Positions 27,044 through 35,901 of a DNA stretch of 37,683 bases are shown here, one piece after another. Each line of letters opens with the position of its first letter. The first letter of the stretch is position 1. Made by a program: the position numbers and the translations under genes. The DNA lies in contig NZ_BJNF01000035.1 in the NCBI RefSeq assembly GCF_006539545.1, positions 1 through 37,683 on the forward strand, given 5' to 3'. The DNA comes from Nitrobacter winogradskyi (lineage in GTDB: Bacteria; Pseudomonadota; Alphaproteobacteria; Rhizobiales; Xanthobacteraceae). Below the pieces are notes generated by a model, which made no database searches, had not been told where the DNA came from, and saw only the letters and a list, made by a program, of their open reading frames with translations.

Positions 27044-27184
27044 TTAGAGCAGGATCCCGACCCGAAGGGCCGCGCCAGCGCAAAGTGGAAACCGGTTTTC
27101 GGATAAGATCATGCTCTAGAAATGGTTGTCTGGTCGCATTTTCTTGCGGCGAACAGGTATCCACTTCGCCGGAAAATGCTCTAG
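27044..27184. repeat. Family C palindromic repeat
   Basis: It runs from tagagcaggat to aaaatgctctag, with the core aaagtggaaaccggttttcg and ataagatcatgctctag. I recognise this core as a dispersed element of Bradyrhizobium relatives. The tagagca / tgctcta ends resemble those of families A and B. Confidence 0.72.
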
Positions 27185-27210
27185 CGAAAGAACGACCGCC
27201 GCTTCTCGTC

Positions 27211-27243
27211 GAAAATGGCCCGCCAGATGCCTGACGGGCCCAT
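27211..27243 (-). terminator. Rho-independent terminator after infC
   Basis: Read on the minus strand, ggcccgtcag and ctggcgggcc form a 10-base stem with one G-T pair and a 4-base loop (27217-27240), followed by atttt. It is 25 bases past the infC stop. Confidence 0.75.
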
Positions 27244-27267
27244 TTCAACTCGAACCTCGAACTGGAG

Positions 27268-27807
27268 TCAGCGCGGCGCCAGCACCATGACGACCTGGCG
27301 GCCCTCGAACCTGGCGTCCTGCTCGACCTTGGCGTAGGCGGAAACGTCGGCCTTCACCTTGTCGAGCAGCTTGGTGCCGATCTCCTGGTGAGCCATCTCG
27401 CGGCCGCGATAGCGCAAGGTGATCTTCACCTTGTCGCCCTCCTCGAAGAACCGCTGCATCGCCTTCATCTTCACGTTGTAGTCGTGATCATCGATCATCG
27501 GGCGGAGCTTGATCTCCTTGATCTCGACGATCTTCTGGCGTTTGCGCGCCTCGGCAGCTTTCTTCTGGGCCTGAAACTTGTATTTCCCGTAATCCATGAT
27601 CTTGCAGACGGGAGGACTGCTGTTCGGCGCGATCTCCACGAGGTCCATGCCTGCTTCCATGGCCATCTTGATCGCGGCGATCGTTTCCACGGTACCTTGA
27701 TTGGTACCTTCCTGGTCGATCAGTTGAACCTGGGCATTGCGGATTTCATCGTTGGTGCGCGGTCCGTCTTTCGCGACGGGCATTGGCGCTCTGTTGGGAC
27801 GGCGAAT
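27268..27807 (-). CDS. infC: Translation initiation factor IF-3 (ATT start)
   Basis: IF-3 binds the 30S subunit, prevents premature 50S joining and checks start-codon choice. The product has 179 residues if started at the ATT at 27807, with GGAGAG six bases upstream (27814-27819). Typical segments are [50 protein letters not shown] and the C-terminal [15 protein letters not shown]. The next ATG (27783) is eight codons in and has no ribosome binding site, and a longer frame to 27882 lacks support. An ATT start is the classic IF-3 self-regulation signal, known from E. coli, because excess IF-3 rejects it. Confidence 0.93.
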   Translation of the reverse strand: MRRPNRAPMPVAKDGPRTNDEIRNAQVQLIDQEGTNQGTVETIAAIKMAMEAGMDLVEIAPNSSPPVCKIMDYGKYKFQAQKKAAEARKRQKIVEIKEIKLRPMIDDHDYNVKMKAMQRFFEEGDKVKITLRYRGREMAHQEIGTKLLDKVKADVSAYAKVEQDARFEGRQVVMVLAPR

Positions 27808-28025
27808 GGGTGGCTCTCCAATGTGGTGACGGAAGCGCCTACTTTGAAGGAATAAGCGGCTCCGGGCAAGCGGCTGAATCAACGTGCCGGCAAAACCATC
27901 GACCGCGAGGTATTTTGGTCACGTATTTGGTCACGCCGGCTGGCCCCGGTCAGAACCCGGAAGCCCGCTGCTTGTTCCGCACGCGGCCAGGCCGTGAGAT
28001 AGATTGCTAAAGACGGGGCGGACCT

Positions 28026-28799
28026 ATGACAGACGGAACGGCAACACAGTTCATCGAGGTCGGCGGCGGTGACGCCGCGCGCCGGATCACGGTGCGGGCG
28101 CGGCGCGGCGGCGCGCCGGGCCTGTTCTGGCTCGGCGGCTTCAGGTCCGACATGGCGGGCACCAAGGCGCTCGCGCTCGATGCGTGGGCCGCCGAGCACG
28201 GCCGGGCCTGCGTGAGGTTTGACTATTCCGGCCACGGGGAAAGCGGCGGCGAGTTCACCGACGGCACCATCAGCCGCTGGCTCGAGGAAAGCCTCGCGGT
28301 GTTCGATGCCTTTTGCGAGGGACCGCAGGTGGTTATCGGCTCGTCAATGGGCGGCTGGATCGCGCTCCTGCTGGCGCGCGCGGTGGCGCGAAGGGCATCC
28401 GCCCGCGCCACGCTTTCCGGCCTCGTGCTGATCGCGCCGGCGCCCGACTTCACCGAGGAACTGATGTGGAAGGCGTTTTCGCCTGAAGCCAGACATGCCC
28501 TCGAAACGCACGGCGTCTGGCTGCGGCCCTCCGACTACGGCGATCCCTATCCGATCACGCGCAAGCTGATCGAGGACGGGCGCAGCCATCTGCTGCTTGG
28601 CGGCAGCATCTCGACCGGCTGTCCGGTGCGCATCCTGCAGGGCGCCCAGGACACGGACGTACCGTGGCGGCATGCCTTCGCGCTGACCGAACGGCTGCCG
28701 AGCGACGATGTGGTGCTGACCATGATCAGGGACGGCGATCACCGGCTGTCGCGTCCGCAGGACATCGCGCGGATTCTCGCGGCGGTGGGGGAGTTCTGA
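28026..28799 (+). CDS. Alpha/beta hydrolase (ABHD10-like)
   Basis: This 257-residue serine hydrolase has the nucleophile Ser107 in GSSMGGW, the acid probably in GAQDTDVPW (near 210), and the His in DGDHRLS (near 239). The oxyanion strand reads FWLGGFRSDMAG, and FDYSGHGESGG is typical. The pattern resembles carboxylesterases or thioesterases like ABHD10/palmitoyl-acyl hydrolases. The substrate is unknown. It is divergent from infC, with a 218-base gap that holds both promoters; I see no clear boxes in that gap. Confidence 0.85.
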   Translation: MTDGTATQFIEVGGGDAARRITVRARRGGAPGLFWLGGFRSDMAGTKALALDAWAAEHGRACVRFDYSGHGESGGEFTDGTISRWLEESLAVFDAFCEGPQVVIGSSMGGWIALLLARAVARRASARATLSGLVLIAPAPDFTEELMWKAFSPEARHALETHGVWLRPSDYGDPYPITRKLIEDGRSHLLLGGSISTGCPVRILQGAQDTDVPWRHAFALTERLPSDDVVLTMIRDGDHRLSRPQDIARILAAVGEF

Positions 28800-28851
28800 A
28801 CCGGCCGGTCGCTCGGACCCCTGGCTGTTCAAGCCTTCGGACCGGGCCGCT

Positions 28852-31092
28852 TCATCTGCGCTTCACGATGAGTTTGGCCGCGCCTTCATTGTTGCGGTAG
28901 AACGTGTCGTAGAATCCGGGAACGCCCAGCACCGCATCATTGACGAACACGAGCAGCTCGCCGCTGCGCGTCGGCCGGATCACCGCCTCGATGGTGCCGT
29001 CTTCGGGATCGGGGTCGAGAAACACTTCTTCGCCGCCGACCGCGCCGTAGCGCAGCACCAGACGGAACCACGGCCGCGTCAGCTCACGGCGCAGGGGGAC
29101 GCCGAGCACCAGCGCAAGCTGCTGATGCCAGTCCGGCGCATCGGTCGAGTAGAAACCGCCGAGCGGGGACGCAATGCCACCGTCACGGAACGGCTCGGTG
29201 GTTTCCACCTTGACCAGATAGCGCGCGCCGTTGCCCTCGACGAATATGCCGGTGTTGTTGCAGAGGCCGGACGTGGCGAACGTCACGCTGGCCTCCTCGC
29301 CGCGCGCCAGCCTTTTCGTGTCCGGGTTCTCCCGACAGGTGAAGCCTGCAATGTCCTGAACATTATAAAGGAGATGGCTTGTCAGCGTGACGCCGAGATA
29401 GACAAACAGGAGCGCGAAGAACGCCGGCGCGCCGCGCCGCTTCAGCCAGTCGTGAAAGGCCGTGTAGATGCGGCTGGTGCGCAGCCGATAGATCCAGTTT
29501 TTCGGCCGCGTGACGGGCGCGGACGGGGCGCGCCGCCAGATCGCGCCCATCGTATCCGAGATGCCGGCCGCAAGCCGCCCGCTCCAGGCGATCAGCACGA
29601 TCACGGCGGCGAACAGAAGTGAAAACTGTACCGGGCTGCGGGCGTAGCCATCGATCCAGGTCTGCGCGAATCCCGGCAGGAAGCCGCCGACCAGGCGGAT
29701 GATGTCCGAGATCCAGCGGAACGGGCTGAGATACTCGTCCTTGGCCGGCAGCTTGCGCAACAGCGGATAGAGTACGAGCCAGAGCGAAACGCCGACGGTG
29801 AGAAAGTAAACGATGCGGCGCTTCCACACCTCGTTCCAGACGTGCTCCTGCGCCTCGGCGCGCGTCGCCGCCTCGCTCGAGGTCTCAAGCCCGAACGCAT
29901 CCGGCGTGACGATCCGCCCGTCGTAGGTCGCGACATCGTAAACCGCCGGAAGCCCTACCGGCGCATAGGCGTGGGCACGGCTTGCGATACGGCACAAGGC
30001 GCTCTCGTGAACCTTTGGCCGCGCCACCGACACCACGTCGCGTTTCGCGTAGGTATAGTTGGAGAGAAGCTCAATCTTGCGCGGGCCGTAGCGATAGTAG
30101 CCGCCAAGGCCCTTACGCGGATCATAGAGCCGGCCATCCTTGTCGCAGTTGACGATGGCATGCTTGAAGGTGTCGGGATCAGCCGGCGGAGTCCCCTGAT
30201 CCGACTTGAAGCGCAAGCCGCAGGCTTCCGCCTCCCGCAGCATCCAGACCAGCGGGATATAGGCCAGCGAATCGTCCGGATAGCCGCCGCCAACGTTGGA
30301 GTGAACGCCGGGAAACCAGACCTGACTGACCTGCTCGTCGGCAAAATAGCGCTCGCCGTCCCTCCGTGGCGAGGCAGACCGTGCGCCGCATTCATCCCAC
30401 AGTTCGGGATGAAAAGTGGTTCGCTCCTCGTCGATCGACAGCGCCTGGCAGGCCCGCGTCACCCGCGCCAGATCGAGCCTGTGGTCGGGGAATTGCAGCG
30501 GCCAGATGAAGCGGCTGATCCCTCGCGTCATCTCGTCGATCGGCAGCCCGTAGGCGGCGACCGTATCCCACACGCCGATGAAGCGGATGCGCTGGATCAC
30601 GCGATTGTCCGCCTTGTCGTAATCGTCGCGCCACACCAGATCGCGCAAGGTCCGGAACAGATGCTCGACGCGCCAGACGGTATGATAGCGTTCGCGGCGA
30701 TAGGCGCGATAGGCGGCGCGCGCCTTGCGGTCCAGTTCCTTCTCGGTGGCGGCGACGATCAGTCCCTGATTGAGAATCAGCCCCATCACCACGCGAATGG
30801 TGAAGGCGCCCCGGCTGAAGCCGAAACCGAAGATCTCGTTGCCATCGTCGCGCCAGTTGCGGCAGGCGAACTTGTAGATGTCGATGACGTTGCGTTTCAG
30901 CCCGAAGCCGAAGGCGCCGCCGAGCATGGCCAGCGGCTTGAACGACGAGGTGCCCACGCCATCGTCGTAGAATGCGACCTGATCCGATCCCGACAGATCG
31001 AGCGCCTCGAACGTGCGCCAGACATTGGTGCGCCAGACCTTCGCCGCGGAATTTCCGGTGCCGTCGGACAGCAGAACGATTTTCCGGCCCAT
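28852..31092 (-). CDS. DUF2235 (Tle1-like alpha/beta hydrolase) membrane protein
   Basis: The N-terminal 300 or so residues form the DUF2235 domain, an alpha/beta hydrolase fold found in type VI secretion phospholipases (Tle1). It shows LLSDGTGNS at the start, the nucleophile Ser93 in FGFSRGAF, GVWDTVAAYG and FPGVHSNVGGGYPDD. Unlike Tle1, the C-terminal half has three hydrophobic segments (about 425-445, 488-505 and 556-575) and a soluble end with beta-rich sequence. Length is 746 residues from the ATG at 31092, which has GGGAG six bases upstream. No secretion genes are near. It may be a membrane-bound lipase. The frame to 31143 is not supported. Confidence 0.85.
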   Translation of the reverse strand: MGRKIVLLSDGTGNSAAKVWRTNVWRTFEALDLSGSDQVAFYDDGVGTSSFKPLAMLGGAFGFGLKRNVIDIYKFACRNWRDDGNEIFGFGFSRGAFTIRVVMGLILNQGLIVAATEKELDRKARAAYRAYRRERYHTVWRVEHLFRTLRDLVWRDDYDKADNRVIQRIRFIGVWDTVAAYGLPIDEMTRGISRFIWPLQFPDHRLDLARVTRACQALSIDEERTTFHPELWDECGARSASPRRDGERYFADEQVSQVWFPGVHSNVGGGYPDDSLAYIPLVWMLREAEACGLRFKSDQGTPPADPDTFKHAIVNCDKDGRLYDPRKGLGGYYRYGPRKIELLSNYTYAKRDVVSVARPKVHESALCRIASRAHAYAPVGLPAVYDVATYDGRIVTPDAFGLETSSEAATRAEAQEHVWNEVWKRRIVYFLTVGVSLWLVLYPLLRKLPAKDEYLSPFRWISDIIRLVGGFLPGFAQTWIDGYARSPVQFSLLFAAVIVLIAWSGRLAAGISDTMGAIWRRAPSAPVTRPKNWIYRLRTSRIYTAFHDWLKRRGAPAFFALLFVYLGVTLTSHLLYNVQDIAGFTCRENPDTKRLARGEEASVTFATSGLCNNTGIFVEGNGARYLVKVETTEPFRDGGIASPLGGFYSTDAPDWHQQLALVLGVPLRRELTRPWFRLVLRYGAVGGEEVFLDPDPEDGTIEAVIRPTRSGELLVFVNDAVLGVPGFYDTFYRNNEGAAKLIVKRR

Positions 31093-31141
31093 GCCAGCTC
31101 CCGGACGATGTCGCGCGACGGCGACGCCTACGCTCTTCCTC

Positions 31142-31174
31142 AAAACGAACGACGCCCATAACGGGCGTCGTTCG
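31142..31174 (-). terminator. Terminator-like perfect hairpin
   Basis: The arms cgaacgacgccc (31146-31157) and gggcgtcgttcg (31163-31174) make a perfect 12-base stem with a 5-base loop. On the minus strand TTTTG follows. It could end transcription of the PAS gene, whose stop is 214 bases upstream, before the DUF2235 gene. The 295-base gap has no gene; a 9-base inverted repeat (cgacgggtt / aacccgtcg, 31316-31362) is the only other structure seen. Confidence 0.6.
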
Positions 31175-31387
31175 CGTCGGCATCAGCTTAACCCTGACCG
31201 TGACATAACTTGCGAGTTAGGCGCCTTCCAGCTGTGATCGGCCTTGATCCTATCCGGGAGCCGATCTCCCCTTTTGCGCCGGTTGCGTCCCTTTCGGGTC
31301 GTTCTGTGATCGTCACGACGGGTTCGAGGTCATCCCCAAATTACCGACCATCAAACCCGTCGTTCCCTGAGTGACGTGACTCAATCG

Positions 31388-33091
31388 TCACAAGAAGTTA
31401 GCGACAGCTTTCGTCGAGGACGCCACCGCGGAACTGAATCCCTCACGAAGGTTCGTCAGGAACTGAGCGAAGGGCGACGGACCAGCCTTGACGGTCTTGC
31501 GACGGTTTTCCAGCCGGTTCATGCTCAAGCTCTGCCCGTCGGCCTGCTCAGCCATCGACACGGGCGCTTCCTGGACGGAGGCACTCATTTCTTCGCTGGC
31601 AGCGGCGGCCGATTCGATCACCGTGGCGTATTGGACAACCTTGGTCGTCTTGCCCTGGGCATCGAGGACCGGGATGTACGAAGCCCGGATCCGGACTTCG
31701 CTGCCGTCCTTGGCGATACGCTTGTATTCGGCCGACTGAGCCTCGCCGCGATTGAGCTTGCCCCAGAACTCGCGATAGGCAGAACCGGAACGCTCCGAAG
31801 ACTCGACGAACATTCCGTCATGCTTACCGCTAACCTCGCCGAGGGTGTAACCCATCGCCTTCAGGTACTTATCGTTGGCGGCGATAATGGTGCCGTCCGG
31901 CCTGAACGAAGCGATCGCCTGGGCGCGTTCGATGGCGGCGAGCTGACCCTCGTTCTCCAGGGCCTTGAGCTTCCGGGAGGTGATATCGGTCGCGATCTCA
32001 ACCACCTTTACAGGCTTGCCCCTCGAATCCAGAACCGGATTATAGGAAGCCTGCAGCCAGACCGTCTTGCCATCCTTGCCGATGCGCTTGTACTCGGCGG
32101 ACTGAGCTTCGCCGCGAGCGAGCCTGGCCCAGAAGTCGCGATAGGCGGTGCTGGTCCGCTCAGCAGCCTCCACAAACATGTTGTGGTGCTTGCCCTGGAT
32201 GTCCTTGAGGAGCGAGTAACCAAGCGTTTTCAGGAAGTTGTCGTTCGCGGTCAGGATCTTTCCATCCATGCCGAGTTCGACGACCGCCTGCGACTTTCCG
32301 ATGGCCGTGATCTGGCCTTCGAGATCAGCCGACTTCACCTTCTGCTTGGTGACATCAGTCGCGAACGCAACGACCTTGAAAGGCTTGCCGCTCTCGTCCG
32401 CGATCGGGTTGAAGGTCGCCAGCAGCCACACTTCGTTCCCGGCCTTATTAATCCGCTTGTATTCAGCGGATTGAGGCTCACCGAGATTGAGCCTGGCCCA
32501 GAAGTCGCGATAGGCGTCGCCAGCCCGCTCCGATGACTCCACGAATACCCGGTCATGCTTCCCCTGCATTTCACCGAGAGTGTAGCCCATCACATTGAGG
32601 AAGTTCTTGTTCGCGGTAATGATCGTGCCGTCGAGGTTGAATTCGACCACGGCCTGCGCGCGCTCGATGGCGGAGACCTGACCCGCGTTCGCCAGATCCT
32701 TGATCTTCTTCGCGGTGATATCAGCCGCCAGCGCGATGATTTTTTTCGGATTCCCCCTCGAATCCAGCACAGGAATGTAGGAAGCCTGAACCCAGACCTC
32801 GTCGCCGTGCCTGTCGATACGTTTGAATTCGGCCGATTGGGTCTCACCCTTGTTCAGCCTGGCCCAGAAGTCGCGATATGCGGCGCCGGACCGCTCGTCC
32901 GCCTCCACAAACATGCTATGGTGCTGGCCTCGAACATTCGCCAGCGTATAGCCGAATATGCCGAGGTAGTTCTCGTTAGCCGTGATGACCGTTCCATCAA
33001 GCCCGAGCTCGATGACGGCTTGCGATTTTCTGATGGCTGCGGTTTTCGCAGCATCTTCTTTCGCGATCGACCACTTTTTGAAGAAAAACAT
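31388..33091 (-). CDS. Protein of four tandem PAS domains
   Basis: This 567-residue cytoplasmic protein consists of four near-identical PAS-PAC units with a period of about 122 residues (starting near 19, 141, 263 and 386). Each has QAVxE-x-DGTIITAN, F-GYTL, YRDFWARL, G-x-QSAEYKRI and Y-P-VLDSRG. This layout is seen in Aer-like and alphaproteobacterial chemoreceptors, but the expected methyl-accepting signalling domain is absent. After the last PAS unit there is only ESAAAASEEMSASVQ, reminiscent of the start of such a domain, and a short tail of about 60 residues. So it may be a truncated receptor or a stand-alone sensor. A CtrA-like box lies about 90 bases upstream. Confidence 0.82.
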   Translation of the reverse strand: MFFFKKWSIAKEDAAKTAAIRKSQAVIELGLDGTVITANENYLGIFGYTLANVRGQHHSMFVEADERSGAAYRDFWARLNKGETQSAEFKRIDRHGDEVWVQASYIPVLDSRGNPKKIIALAADITAKKIKDLANAGQVSAIERAQAVVEFNLDGTIITANKNFLNVMGYTLGEMQGKHDRVFVESSERAGDAYRDFWARLNLGEPQSAEYKRINKAGNEVWLLATFNPIADESGKPFKVVAFATDVTKQKVKSADLEGQITAIGKSQAVVELGMDGKILTANDNFLKTLGYSLLKDIQGKHHNMFVEAAERTSTAYRDFWARLARGEAQSAEYKRIGKDGKTVWLQASYNPVLDSRGKPVKVVEIATDITSRKLKALENEGQLAAIERAQAIASFRPDGTIIAANDKYLKAMGYTLGEVSGKHDGMFVESSERSGSAYREFWGKLNRGEAQSAEYKRIAKDGSEVRIRASYIPVLDAQGKTTKVVQYATVIESAAAASEEMSASVQEAPVSMAEQADGQSLSMNRLENRRKTVKAGPSPFAQFLTNLREGFSSAVASSTKAVANFL

Positions 33092-33175
33092 TGATCCTCC
33101 CCAGGAGTTAGATCCAAGAACACCGAGGCTCCGACTCGCGGGCGAAACCTTGGTATACCGATCATGAATGGAATC

Positions 33176-33192
33176 GGTTAAAACGAGGTTAA
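33176..33192 (-). promoter_or_regulatory. Putative CtrA-binding site upstream of the PAS gene
   Basis: On the minus strand the sequence reads TTAA-CCTCGTT-TTAACC. This matches the CtrA consensus TTAA-N7-TTAAC exactly. A third half-site (TTAACC on the plus strand, 33197-33202) is adjacent. The site ends 85 bases before the PAS gene start. CtrA controls motility and chemotaxis genes in many alphaproteobacteria. Confidence 0.5.
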
Positions 33193-33202
33193 TTCTTTAA
33201 CC

Positions 33203-33636
33203 ATCGCGGCCGGGTGCCGGCCTGCGCCGCAAGGCCCGACCTCACAACGCCTTGCCGGTAGCCGGCTCTGACATTTATTTAGTTATTTCAATATCTTACT
33301 ATCGCCAATGCACGGGCCAGGACGCCGGGCGGCGGAGTTTCCCGCCTTTGTTGCAGTGCGAGGACAGCGGCCCGGTTTCCTTAAGCAAGACAGCATCATG
33401 GCCGCCGCTGAAGGCAGCGTTAACTATTCAGGACGCAGGAAATTTGGCCGGCTCCGGAGCCGGGAAAGCCCTCCGGGCATCAAAAAATTGTCCCGGCGTC
33501 CCTGAAAAATCAGAAGCGAAAATGCCCTGAGAAGCCGGCGGAACGTCAACAGTCCGTTCCGCGTGGACCATTCCCACGGATTGAACCCCGGTTTTCGGTG
33601 ACGGATACTGAAATAAAGAAAGTGTCTGTTGAAATC
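33203..33636. other. Gene-free stretch between the PAS gene and tRNA-Gly
   Basis: No open frame here looks like a gene. The stretch has an A+T-rich segment around 33270-33305 that may hold promoter elements, and a short gatttttcagggac / aaaatcagaagcg region near 33500-33520. Nothing further is identified. Confidence 0.5.
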
Positions 33637-33711
<75 letters not shown>

Positions 33712-34082
33712 ATCCGAAAACAGGCGACCGATCGCGGGCCGCCGGAGGCGAGAGCTATGCCAAATGCGGCGCGCGAATGCAACAGCCGGATCAGATATTA
33801 ATGTCACTCCTCCAAGTCTTCCGGTTGGGTGACGGCCGCGAAGAGACCGGGCGAACCCGGCCGCCGATTGCAAAAATTCCGCACAGGGACCAATTTAGGG
33901 TCCGGGGCGTGCTAGCGTGACGGCTCAGACTTTGCTTTCGTCGCGACGCTTCCGTCTCGGCGAAATTTACCCAGCGGGTTTCCGATGACGAGGGTTTGTG
34001 TCACGGGGCGCTGGCCAAGAATAGGCGAACGTCGGATAACGGCACCAGACCGCTCATTCCGGGGACATCAGGCGAGGATCAC
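33712..34082. other. Gene-free stretch upstream of cnoX
   Basis: No gene is visible. The tRNA promoter (minus) and the cnoX promoter (plus) must lie here, but I find no convincing boxes. An open frame upstream of the cnoX GTG start is not supported by homology. Confidence 0.45.
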
Positions 34083-35018
34083 GTGACCATAGTCGAGCAC
34101 GGCGGCGGGCCGCCACCACAGACGCCGGATCTGATCAATGAGACGACGACGCAGACCTTCATGAAGGATGTCGTCGAGGAATCGATGCACCAGCCGGTGC
34201 TGGTCGATTTCTGGGCGCCGCGGAGCGGAGGTTGCCGCCAACTGACCCCGCTGCTGGAAAAGGCGGTGCGCGCCGCCGCCGGCAAGGTCAAGCTGGCGAA
34301 GATGAATATCGATCAGCATCCCGCGATCTTTCAGCAGCTCGCGGCCCAGATCGGCAATCAGTCGATTCCGGCGGTATTCGCCTTCGTCGGCGGGCGGCCG
34401 GTCGACTATTTCACAGGCGCGGTCCCCGAAAGCCAGGTCAAGGATTTCATCGACAAGCTGACGCAAGGCGCGGGGGCGGCGCCGGGCGCCCCGAATATCG
34501 AAGAGATCCTGCAAGAGGCAGACGCCGCGCTCGCTGAAGGCGATCCGGCCACCGCGGCCGCGGTTTATGCCGAGGCTCTCGGGATCGACGCCGCCAATCT
34601 CCGGGCGATCGCCGGGCTGGCGCGCTGCTATGCCAGCACCGGCGCGATCGACAAAGCCAAGCAAACGCTCGCGCTGGTTCCGGAATCGAAGCGTGGCGAC
34701 GCCGCCGTGACCACCGTTCAGGCCATGATCGACCTTGCCGAACAGGCGAGCTCACTGGGACCGATCGCCGAGCTCGAGCAGAAGGTTGCGGCCGACCCGC
34801 TCGATCATCAGGCACGATTTGACCTGGCCACGGCATTGAACGCCGACGGCAAACGCAGCGAGGCCACCGATCATCTGCTTGAAATCGTGAAGCGCGATCG
34901 CAAATGGAACGATGATGCCGCCCGCAAGCAGCTCGTGCAGTTCTTCGAGGCATGGGGCGCCACAGACGAAGCCACCGTGGAGGGGCGCAAACGACTGTCG
35001 ACGATTCTGTTTTCCTAG
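34083..35018 (+). CDS. cnoX: CnoX/YbbN-like thioredoxin-TPR chaperone
   Basis: This 311-residue protein joins a thioredoxin fold (about 15-130) to a TPR-like helical region (about 140-311), the layout of the chaperedoxin CnoX (YbbN), which protects and delivers clients to GroEL/DnaK. The active site reads WAPRSGGC (residues 44-51), so the usual WCGPC has become RSGGC, leaving only Cys51. Many relatives I recall keep CxxC, while E. coli YbbN has SxxC. The cis-proline is in QSIPAVFAF (Pro97). The GTG at 34083 has GAGGA four bases upstream and begins VTIVEHGGGP, which matches the usual start. The stop codon TAG is contributed by a family A repeat. Confidence 0.85.
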   Translation: MTIVEHGGGPPPQTPDLINETTTQTFMKDVVEESMHQPVLVDFWAPRSGGCRQLTPLLEKAVRAAAGKVKLAKMNIDQHPAIFQQLAAQIGNQSIPAVFAFVGGRPVDYFTGAVPESQVKDFIDKLTQGAGAAPGAPNIEEILQEADAALAEGDPATAAAVYAEALGIDAANLRAIAGLARCYASTGAIDKAKQTLALVPESKRGDAAVTTVQAMIDLAEQASSLGPIAELEQKVAADPLDHQARFDLATALNADGKRSEATDHLLEIVKRDRKWNDDAARKQLVQFFEAWGATDEATVEGRKRLSTILFS

Positions 35019-35133
35019 AGCGGGATGAGGAAAAGTGTGGTGCGGTTTTCCGCCCGCATCCCGCGTCTCAAAATGTTGGACTCGATCACGTTCATGGTTC
35101 TGGATCGAATAGATCCAGAACCATCGCGATCTA
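35015..35133. repeat. Family A palindromic repeat at the cnoX stop
   Basis: It runs from ctagagcgggatg to gcgatcta, with the gagcgggatg / catcccg hairpin and the atggttctggatc / gatccagaaccat hairpin. The first bases ctag supply the TAG stop of cnoX (35016-35018). It fills the gap to the LON-domain gene. Confidence 0.87.
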
Positions 35134-35149
35134 AGCGCCGGACCAGCCC

Positions 35150-35824
35150 ATGCCCATCAATGCCGATTACCGCGGTCCCGCCGACCTTCCCGAAGTGATA
35201 CCGGTGTTCCCGCTGCCCGGCGCGCTGCTGCTGCCGCGCGGGCAAATGCCGCTCAACATCTTCGAAATGCGCTATCTCGCGATGGTCGACGACGCGCTGC
35301 GGGACGGCCATCGCCTGATCGGCATGATCCAGCCCGACCTCACCCATTCCGCGAGCGAGGACAAGCCTGAACTGTTCCATGTCGGCTGCGCCGGACGCAT
35401 TACCCAGTTCGCCGAATCCGGCGACGGCCGTTATATTCTCGAACTCACCGGGGTGTCGCGTTTCAAGGTCGTGGAAGAGCTGACGGTGCTGACGCCCTAT
35501 CGCCAGTGCAAAGTCGATTTCTTCGCTTACGCCGATGATCTAACCGCGCGTAAAGGCGAGGACGACGTCGACCGCAAACGGCTGCTCGAAGTGCTGACCG
35601 ATTTTCTCAGGGTCAACGATCTGAAGGTGGACTGGAACGGCATCGAGAACGCCCCGAACGAGGCGCTGGTCAACGCGCTGGCGATGATGTCGCCCTACGG
35701 CCCCCCCGAGAAGCAGGCCATGCTGGAGGCAGCCGACCTGAAAACCCGCGCGGAAATTCTGATCGCCATCACCGAAATGGACCTCGCGAAGAAGCGCACC
35801 AGCGGCGATCCCGGATTGCAGTAG
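35150..35824 (+). CDS. LON substrate-binding-domain protein
   Basis: This 224-residue stand-alone LON N-terminal domain (PUA-like fold) has no ATPase or protease part. The signature VIPVFPLPGALLLPRGQMPLN and IFEMRYLAMVDDAL lie near residues 16-50, and GCAGRITQFAESGDGRY follows. Its function is not well established; a role in protein turnover or substrate delivery is assumed for the family. It lies directly after cnoX, a thioredoxin-chaperone gene, in the same direction, a pairing common in alphaproteobacteria. No strong ribosome binding site is seen. Confidence 0.88.
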   Translation: MPINADYRGPADLPEVIPVFPLPGALLLPRGQMPLNIFEMRYLAMVDDALRDGHRLIGMIQPDLTHSASEDKPELFHVGCAGRITQFAESGDGRYILELTGVSRFKVVEELTVLTPYRQCKVDFFAYADDLTARKGEDDVDRKRLLEVLTDFLRVNDLKVDWNGIENAPNEALVNALAMMSPYGPPEKQAMLEAADLKTRAEILIAITEMDLAKKRTSGDPGLQ

Positions 35825-35901
35825 CGAGGCAAGCGCCTCACACCTCGTCATGATGCAATGATGCACCTACCCGCCCGACCTGACCTTTCGAAGAGACCCG
35901 C

